Of a stretch of 64,000 nt of DNA, positions 55,627 through 64,000 are shown piece by piece. The stretch lies in NCBI GenBank assembly GCA_002778195.1, contig PCDI01000009.1, forward strand, positions 539,701 through 603,700. Direction: 5' to 3'. The stretch comes from Raffaelea ambrosiae. Its lineage: Eukaryota; Ascomycota; Sordariomycetes; Ophiostomatales; Ophiostomataceae. The position numbers and the translations under genes were made by a program. The first letter of the stretch is position 1. Every line of letters begins with the position of its first letter. Under the pieces are notes generated by a model. That model made no database searches. It had not been told where the DNA came from and was given only the letters and a program-made list of their open reading frames with translations.

Positions 55627-58600
55627 ACGAATCGCCATATAGATGGACGCGTGCCTTCCTCAAGATGTTCTCTTGCTTTTGTCTCTTTGTTTTTGTTTCA
55701 CTGTGTTGAGGAAAACGACAATGGGAAAAAATGAATCTACAAAAAGAGAATAAAAAGACGGTGGAAGGAGGGTCCTTGAAGTTGGTATCTGTCGTTTTTT
55801 TCCCCGGAGTTTCTGTATTAGTGCTATCTCAACCAAATGTCAAAGATGTTTTACTTTTATATATCTTGCCATTTTTACTGTTCCACCGCCGGGCTGTTTA
55901 TTCTTATTATGTCGAATGGAGTGGATTGTCTCGCCTTGATGATGACATTTTCAATTCAACTGAGGGGGGGACTAAAAGCAAAACAACAAATGGGTAGGGG
56001 AAACACAAAGAAAGAAATAAGAAGTCCATGATGGGCATCTCTCTTACACAAAGCGGGTTCATGGAAAGAATGGTGGGTCGCAATAACATATAGCTTTTTC
56101 AAAGTGTCACAATCATTACAACAGGCACTCTAGCTTCCGTCGATAAAATCTCATTCGGTACCATGATCTTCCACCATAACATAGTGATCATCAGACAATC
56201 TTTCCTGCTCACCTACAGTGGCCACTCCTTGTCAGCTCTCTCCGTATGACCATATCACGCTCATCGTGAGCCTCACATGTGTCGCCTGCGACATGGGTGT
56301 GTGTGTGTCCTCTCGCAAATTCAATTCATACGTGGCAGGCCCCCTGTCTGTTGCCTCTCATTCTGTTGAGGTCTGGCACTTTCCGGCTTTACGAGTATTG
56401 TTGAGAGGCTTTGAGTCTCCATGAGCCGCAGGGCTGCCTGCTTTTGGGCAGGCAGGGCTGGGGACGCCCAGGTGGCCGTTTTGTGCTGTCCGAAACGAGT
56501 TTGTTTTTCACAAGACTACAACGCCAAAAGGGCTGAACCGGGCCGATGTGCTGTTTCTCCCGCTCATCGTGTGGATTATTCTTGGGTCTTCACCCGTATT
56601 CCTGTTCTCCTCAGCCCTGTTGTGAGTCAAGAAATCTCTCAGCCCAGCGCCCGACCGGTGTCCATTCATTCTGCACGGTGTGTAAGATAACCATATCGTG
56701 TGCTTCCTTTGCAAGGATGCGGATTTCTTGTCTTATTGTGTTGACTTGCCCCTGTCTGCACAGTAAAATAGAGTTTTGGGGGCGTCGGTTGCAAGGACCT
56801 AGGCAACAAACATCCCCGGCCTTGCCACCTGCGCAGGTGGACTGCCCAGCAGATCTAGGCTTACCGTCGGTTCCTGCCAGTCCGTAACTTCCACCTTCCT
56901 CTTCTGTTTCGGACTGCGAACAAGAATGGTAACGGTTGGCGGCGGAATGGTTTCGGAGAATTGACAGAAGGAGGGGAGGTGGTGGTGTGGCCTCTTTCAT
57001 GGGCCCCTCTCGTGGGGCTCTCTTCTTGTGGCCTATCTCGTGGCCTCTCGATTCTGTTCCTTCGTTAGAACCGGCGACTTGGGACAGGGGTTCAGCTCAT
57101 GGCAAGAAGGATTATGAGACGAAAAGGGAACTACAAAAAGTTGTCTTGATGACGATGGTTGCCTAGAAACCCTCCCCTCTTTGTTTTATGGTGGTGAGCC
57201 TTGCGACTGGCCCCCTTGATGGCGGCGCAGCCTTGCCAGCCCGCACTTCCCCTCCACCCCAACCCAGCCCAAACCAACCCAACCAGCACCATTATGCGCT
57301 CCCGCTCTTACCGCCCCTGTGAGGTGATATGGCATCTAGGATCGTTTGCGTGCTTCCGGGCCACAGGACCAGTCAAACTAGCCCCGTATGAGAGACAAGC
57401 GCTTGTTGTCTCAGCCTACATCCATCTCGATTGACGTCTCGGACTGGCCGTAGTTGTGTTTTCTGTTGCAGACTGGGGGTTGTGTTGCATGGCCGGCCGC
57501 ATTTTGGCTGCATTCTAGGCTTCCGTGGAAACCATTTCTCCCCCCCTCGTCTCAGCTACAATGCCATTGATAGGCAGTCAGGCAGCCAGTGGACTTGCCC
57601 AGCCCAGTCCTTTCCGCGCGGGAAACCCTGTTTCCGGAGGTTTCTCCTATTTTTTTCGTACGAGTAGGGCTGTGCAAAAAAAAAGGGAGAATGTGTGTCT
57701 TATTTGGAAGAATTTTATCGGTTGTTGCAGTCTGTCACTTCCATCGCTGTCTGGTTTCCTGGGCCAGCCTGGCCAGCCTGGCCAGGCCAGCCCTTTGTTG
57801 TTGCCCTCCTTGTTCTGGAGTGTCTCAGTACAGGCCCAAGGGGTCTCCCATAGAAGTTTGCCATCGACAAACACGAAAAAAAAAAAAAAAAAAAAACAAG
57901 GAATAAGTGGTACCCCTCCCAATATCTGACATGGATATCTGATAATACGGGACAGAAGGCAAATATGACATAAAAATGTATCTTACCCTGCGGTGTGATG
58001 GCCTATGATGGCAAAAATACGGACTGAACACATCTGGGGATAGGCCGACCAGTCCGGGTCTTTTTTTCTCTTTTCTTTCGAAAGCCTTCAACTCCGATGC
58101 ATGGATTCACACACTCACTTCCTTACATTGCTTTTTGCCCTTGTTAAACGCCCAGCCGCAACAGACTGCCTGTTTCGGGAGGTTACTGGCTGCAGTGGCC
58201 TGCCCTTGGCTTTCTGGGCTGCAGGGGTCTCTCCACTTTGTTGGAAAGGCTCGGAAGGGAGGACGAACATGTGCCAGGTAGGCAGCAGCAATACATTTTA
58301 CAGTGTATGGTGGTGGGCAACATCCACTCACACAGCCAGATTCACGGCCAAGCGCCCTTTACCAGCGAACCAAAAAGGGTGGTTCACTCTTTTTGCAGCG
58401 CTCATATTAGTTACATAGTACTATGATGGAATGAGATTCCCTTAAGGTGTCCCCCCCCCTCCAGTGGACCAACGGGAGCTCGCAAATGCTGCCGCAGCAA
58501 TATGGATGGCAAGGGGGGGAGAAAGTTTGGGGGGCCCTGCACTATCACTGGTTCACGATTGGACAGCGTAAGACGCTTTGCATCGGCGGTTCATTTCGAA

Positions 58601-61600
58601 AAGCAAGTGGAAAACACGTTATCTGGGGAGAAAAAGGAGTCCGGATCTGGGGCAGGAAGGAAGGAAGGTCTTCAGCTGTGGTCTGGTTTTGGGGGAAGAG
58701 GGGGGAGAGATGATCCCAACGAACCAAGTGAACCAATGACTCAACACGGTTCTTTTTCTTTGTATGTATGATGTCTTATTAGCGGGCCAGGCCCTTCTAC
58801 TTTGTAAGCCCGATGGGCTGTCTCGTGATTTTTTGGCAGCCTCTGCCAAACAGGCACATGCACGCCCCCCTCCTCCGCTATCGTAATCCCTAATAATTTC
58901 GGCAGAACAAGACCAGGCCACATCTTCTCAGCAAAAGACAGATCACGAGAAGGCTGCGTCTCCCGATTTTCGTTTCGGGTCCAGGGTAAGTAAAATTCAG
59001 TCAAGCCACGTGCACCACGGCCGATGGGGACACAATGAGCAATAGAACAGAGACATCTTTTCTTTGTCTGCATGTTTTGTCTTTGATCTGCGCCGTTGTC
59101 GGAAGGCCGTTGAACGCCCGGGGGGGGGGGTGCAGATTCGGTAGTAATGGATGACTGGTTTTTTTTTTTGCAGTGCGAACTTCTGACCCCGGGGACCGCG
59201 GCTGCAACCAAAAAAAAAAAAAGAAACGGCGTCGCCGTGTCCACGGTAGCACCTAAAAAAAAAGTTGTCTGCGCCTCCCATAGTCCAGGGGCGGCCGCGG
59301 CCGACCAGCAGCGCTGAGAAGGCTGTATGACAGTGTATTACATAGTATGACACAGCTTTGAGCAATAACTAGTTAGAAAGCCAATAGCGCCAAAGACGTA
59401 AAGCGGAAAACCTTGCCGCAAACGTCCTCCCCTAACAGCACGGCCATAGCGCTGTAAGACAGCCCTACCATCCCTGAAAGAAAAGACCCCAGGCTCTCCC
59501 TGTTTCTTCCGGCAGGTTTCTTCTCGGGTTTCCAGTTGTTCCGTTGGGCTGTGTTTTGGGTTTCCGTACCTGAAGCTACTCTTTTTATTTCGGGGCTCGT
59601 TACTACGCTGGAGCTATTACGAGTCCCTCTTTTCACTGGCTCTCAGGCTCTCTCTTAGGCTCTGGCGTTGACCTGCCACCCCCCCTGGCCTTCTCTCGAC
59701 GGGAACAAAGCCCCCTCCCAATGACGAATGCTTCGCTCCTTTCAGCTCCCCCCACCGGGCTTTGGCGTCATCTGACCCAGCGTGATGCCTGGCACAAGCT
59801 ACTATGTACTTGTACTGCGGGCAATTTCTGGGCCTCACGTTCGAGGCCTCTTTGCCCTCTCTCCACTGGAATCGTGGGCCGCAGCTAGTACGGGGTACTC
59901 GTGGCGTCTGGTGTTCGTCGTCGTCGTGGCCTGCGATTGTCTTGGGGTTTCGACCTTGTTGGTGGCCTCTGGTTTGAGTCATCGGTTTGCTGTCGATTCG
60001 GACCCCCCTCCCCCCCTGAATTATGCTGCCTGGCGCGTCCAGAGAATGTCATCCCGGTAATTTCAGGGGATCATTTGCGAAGACACGGACCATGTAAGAT
60101 ATGCACATACCACCGTTTTCCCATTGCGTATTACTATGTACGTGCAATACGCGTTCAGGGAAGTAGGGTGGGGTCACAGCCCTGCATCATAATGACAGAC
60201 TATGGTGTTCTCATCTCTCTCTGTTTCTATTTTGTCTTCACGCGCCGCGTGACGACCATTTTCTATCCGCGTAAATGGCATGCGTGTATGTTAGTTTCAG
60301 GCCACCTTCTGCTTACTCAATAACAGCCCGTCATAGTGGGTGAGGGATACTATCCAAGAGTGCGTGCATCTTCAAGTGGGTGTGGATCACGACATCGCAA
60401 CACATCCGAGGATGTGAAAGCTTTGAGATAGAAATGAAGAGAAAATGGATGGCTTATCGAGCGAAGGGAACTTGCAGAGCTGTTTGCACACACTTTTTTC
60501 CCCCTAGTTTAATGTGCACCACGTACAGTAAGAACTGGCGCTTGTCGACTGTGGATGGATGCATCCAGCCCACAGCACACCATAGTATTGCTTTTTACAG
60601 CCAGTGTGGACACAGTGGACACAGTGGTCCTGTGGGCGACGTGGGCGACATAATCACGGCCACCTTATTGGTCCGAAGAGGGGGATGCAACTTTTAGTTC
60701 AAAAAAAGAGAAGAGTCAGGTTCCGCGACGTCCGCAGGGTGAACGACCTTCCATCGACTACTCGACGAGCTCGGAATCATACATATTACGAGTAGCTCAT
60801 ATCCTGGACATCGTTCTCTGCATCTACTATTCTCCGTTGCTCGAGATGATTCCACTCTCTGCTGATGAAATATTGTCGCTTCCTTCTGTCTACCCCAAAA
60901 GGCTGTACCGGTCCTGTGGAACACAGGCAGAAACAAACAGCCTTTTTTGCTAATCCACATTGCCCGTTATCATGCCGGTTATCTAACGTTCACGGTGCTC
61001 ACAAAACTACTATGTATGTGCAGTAACTACTACTATGTATGTACTACATAGTATGAAATAGTATGCCAGGGTGGGCAAAGTGGACCTCACCATTGGTGAC
61101 AGCGCTTGCAGTTGTAAGATAGGGAAGGAGACTTGCTGCATTGGTGGATGGCGGAGGTGTGTGACTCCGGCGGGGCGCAATAGACCAGTACATGCAGCCA
61201 CGAGATGGGGAACCAGGCTCGCTTTTGGCTAGACGTGGCCGTACGGCTCGTTCTGCCAGCTGTCAGCGGCACGACTACACCGTATGCAGGTCTCCTCCCC
61301 AGCCCCCCCCCACACGGCACGCCTGCATACAAGGTATACAACAGGGTTTGTGCTATGCAAGACACTGATATGTAGGGAGTTTTTGGTGGCCGCCTCAGCG
61401 CGTGCAATCTTCAGCGTGTTTGGACAGAGTCGTTTGGGAATATCTAAAACAACGACGTATTCCCATAACCACTCGTAACTGTGGCTTGAAGCAGTGCTTC
61501 CCGCAGAGGAACTTTTCAGTACTATGTAATCTGAAGCAATACTTCCCACAGGGCAGATATTCCACTAGTGTAACCAGACAAAGGCAGGTAGGATGGAAGA

Positions 61601-61707
61601 GGAGTCATCCCTTTTTTGCGAGATATCTCATTTGATCTATCTACGACGTATTCATCCATCCCAGCCTTGGTCTTGACCTCCCTTGTCTTCACCCCCCCGC
61701 GCGACGA

Positions 61708-61731
61708 GGGGGGGGGGGGGGGGGGGGGGGG
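61708..61731 (+). repeat. G24 homopolymer
   Basis: Uninterrupted run of 24 G, preceded about 10 bases earlier by a C7 run (CCCCCCCGCGCGACGA then G). Capable of forming a G-quadruplex or a C/G stem. Length is likely variable between strains or between reads. Confidence 0.8.
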
Positions 61732-62472
61732 AGCAAACTTGATCGACGGTGAGGGGTTGTATCAAATGGGCGCAGAAGAAGGCAGACATGATGAAGAGCT
61801 AGTGCCAAGCCGGTCGGACCAGCATCTCACCACGCTCTATCACAGGGACAGACCATTCACATATTCACGCTTTGGCACTAATATCACGAGTCAGCCCGTC
61901 TCCGTGGTTCGTGCATTGCATGGTAGTCTCATCGTGTTGGGAGTCTTATTCACATCGTCTGAGGCGGGGAAGGCATTTTAGCAACTCTCTGCGAGCATCG
62001 TGTAATGCGCCCTATTTGATTTGCTTGTGTTGGGCTGTCTCGCACAGCCTGTTGGTAAGCATTTAGGTTTCCCGAGGCAGATCACCACTCGTCAAAGCAA
62101 CGAGCCCCAAAGCAATAGGACAACCCCTTTCCCAGGAGGCTGTGCCTCAAAGTGCCGTGCAGGCCGCGACGGTGGTGATGCTGATACTCGTAGGAAGCAC
62201 AAATTTATATTTGGTACGCACTGACCAAAAAAAAAGCCAGGTGGGCTGTGAAACTGGTAGACGCATTTCTTGGTGCTTCCCACACACTTGGATGCGCACT
62301 GCCTTCACTGCCCGCCTTGCCCCCAAAGAGCTGCATGCATGGCCTTACAAAGACCAAGAAAGTGAGGGAATGTGAATGCATGTATTGCGTGGGTGCGAGG
62401 CAGCTCTCACCACAACCAGTCCACTGTCTGTCCTATCATGGGCCCAGCGGCAGTCCGGGAAGAGGAGGGGCA

Positions 62473-62475
<3 letters not shown>

Positions 62476-62508
<33 letters not shown>
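62476..62508 (+). repeat. CA dinucleotide microsatellite
   Basis: (CA)16 or so, followed at about 62533-62558 by repeats of CACACACT. Confidence 0.85.
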
Positions 62509-62512
<4 letters not shown>

Positions 62513-64000
62513 CCGCATTCGAACCTATTCATACACTCACACACTCACACACTCACAACCCACACCAAAAGGCTGCCCGCTAAGATACTATGTAAGACTA
62601 AGATACCGCCACAGCCATGACGATGACCACCACTACGCGCACACACCCATGAACATCGCAGGATGCATGGGCACTTTGCACGTTGGCTGCGCTCAAAGTG
62701 AAGGAGTGGAGGCCCGCGGTGTTGCTGCCTGCTCGATGCCACAGAGTGATTTGAGGTTTTGTTCTTTATTTTTTCTTACATCCTTTTCTGGGATTCTTGT
62801 CTGGCGAACTACGACACAGGATCCACTAGTTTCTTCACGATGGCTGCTGCCGGCAGCAAGGCGGGGCACACAGAGAGATCTGCTTTTTTCTCCTTGGACG
62901 AGACACCGTCTTTCGTGTCCGCCTGACCTGGTGGTGGGCTCCTTTGGTGGAGAAAATAGAAGCCCAAGATCCGAAGAGGTGGATGGCACAGACAGAGGGA
63001 TAGAGAACGCGGTGAACGAGGCGGTGGGCACGCCGAGCCCACGTCCAGTCGTGTTTCCGCAAAGCTGGGCAACCGGGTGAAGCTAGAGAAGGAGCAAAAC
63101 AGAAGAGAAGCAAACCACAAAGAAAAATAAACAAACAAGCAACCGGAAAGTACAGAAAAAGACGAGACCTCAAGGGGGGGCCCCGCGAGACCCCAGGAGT
63201 TCCCGAGGGACGGCATTGACAACAACAATCAGACGTGTACTCGTGTGGAACGACAAAACTGTTGAGCATCCAAACAAAGAGAATCAGGCAACAGGATAAA
63301 ACCCAATTACAAAAAGGCTGCAGGTTGCATGGTCTGCACCGTCTGCAGGGCTTGGAATAACATGACCAGAAAGAGGCCGCATTTTGGGTCTTTGTTTTGT
63401 GTCGATATGATCCCAGGCAGGCCACATTTCAGGCCAGCGCTTGCTTCCTGCAGCTCGAGGCCTGCTCTGAAGGCCAGGCTAGGCCAGGGCAGGCCCATCC
63501 TTCGCGTTGTTTTCCTTCTTTCTTGCTTCTGGTGTAGGGGCGAAGACGAGAAAAGAAAGCCCCGCGCGTGCCCGAGTACTATCCGGGGAGTCCAGGAAGT
63601 CCAGAAAGTCCAGAATCTGACGTTGCATATACAGAGTAAGATGCCTGTGGTGAAATACAAAGCTGGCAAGGCAAGCGAGGGGCTAGGCTTTGCGGGCTAT
63701 TTACTTTCGCGCAGGTGTGTGGCTGTAGGCAGCAAAGCATCGCCGCAGCGACAGAGCCGACTCCGGAACACGAACATCGCGGGACGGCGCAGCACTGGAA
63801 CGGAGGCCCTCTGCGTCTGCATGGAGGCAGACGTTCGGCCCAGACAAACGCAGATACCTGGGAAGAACCCAGAATCCCCAAAGCCCAGAAACGCCTACGA
63901 CAAATGCAGACACATGCATTGAGGCATTCTACGACGCTGTATGAGTAGATCAGGCAGAGACGAGTAGTGGGGCTGCCTATCGTGAAAGAAATGGAGACAC

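Larger units (their letters stand above)
58412..62594. repeat. second cluster of dispersed TACTATGTA words
   Basis: TACTATGTA or its complement starts at 58412, 59339, 59800, 60132, 61008, 61031, 61045, 61520 and 62586. Three copies fall within 46 bp (61008-61053), two of them head to head as TACTATGTATGTACTACATAGTA, split here for description. Isolated copies elsewhere are at 2020, 2574 and 52277. Confidence 0.7.
55627..64000. other. 8.4-kb gene-poor stretch to the window end
   Basis: SUB2 3' flank, then no supportable coding gene. The sequence is a patchwork of homopolymers (A20 at 57877, G11 at 59120, G24 at 61708), a CA microsatellite at 62476, short CCTGGCCAG-type repeats at about 57762-57795, GTGGACACA repeats at about 60605-60630, and many copies of TACTATGTA between 58.4 and 62.6 kb. 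The largest open frame (62376-63080) is driven by the CA repeat. Introns might hide small genes that I could not recognise. Confidence 0.5.

Noticed and set aside
57841..57896. A20 tract as a possible retroposed poly(A) tail
   Set aside because: No reverse-transcribed gene body, target-site duplication or intronless gene copy precedes it.
62376..63080. 234-codon open frame near the right end
   Set aside because: Dominated by the translated CA repeat (Thr-His runs).

Overview
The window reads as nuclear chromosomal DNA of a filamentous ascomycete (Pezizomycotina, most likely a sordariomycete). Genes carry short GT-AG introns with CTAAC-type branch sites, promoters are CT-rich, and the gene set is typical of that group: a Zn2Cys6 regulator, a NACHT-WD40 NLR, DASH subunit Hsk3, and fungal-type SMC5 and SUB2. 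I cannot name the species from sequence alone. All gene models are spliced by eye from reading frame, phase and splice signals.

Layout. 0.4-9.5 kb: cofilin and mitochondrial Hsp60 on the minus strand. An SDR oxidoreductase (minus) then shares a 731-bp promoter with a divergent Zn2Cys6 transcription factor (plus). 10.6-27.2 kb: an unusual block of about ten loci that each encode one small Myb/SANT-like domain followed by a disordered, charged tail. They fall into three sequence subgroups. Several have conserved intron positions, and at least one copy is broken, with three more lacking an obvious last exon. A decayed RBR-type (RING-IBR-RING) ubiquitin ligase gene lies inside the block. 27.7-31.4 kb: SMC5 with an upstream MluI-box element. 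31.4-39.9 kb: an 8.5-kb stretch with no supportable gene. 39.9-43.3 kb: a ketopantoate-reductase-like protein with a long disordered C-terminal extension. 44.8-50.0 kb: a 1708-residue NACHT-WD40 NLR. 50.6-55.6 kb: DASH subunit HSK3, the RNase P/MRP-type protein RPR2/Rpp21, and the mRNA-export helicase SUB2, whose first intron is 1266 nt. 55.6-64 kb: another 8.4-kb stretch without a supportable gene.

Two observations stand out. First, the Myb-like block looks like a birth-and-death paralogue cluster of nuclear DNA-binding proteins; I know of no described system of this kind. Second, the two gene-poor stretches share a short word, TACTATGTA or its complement, 17 times in the window by my reading and never in the coding exons I read, against about 0.5 expected by chance. 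It is joined by a GTAAGATAC word and many TACGAGTA-like words. The remaining genes are conserved housekeeping genes (cytoskeleton, chaperone, genome maintenance, kinetochore, RNA processing and export) and do not form an obvious pathway.
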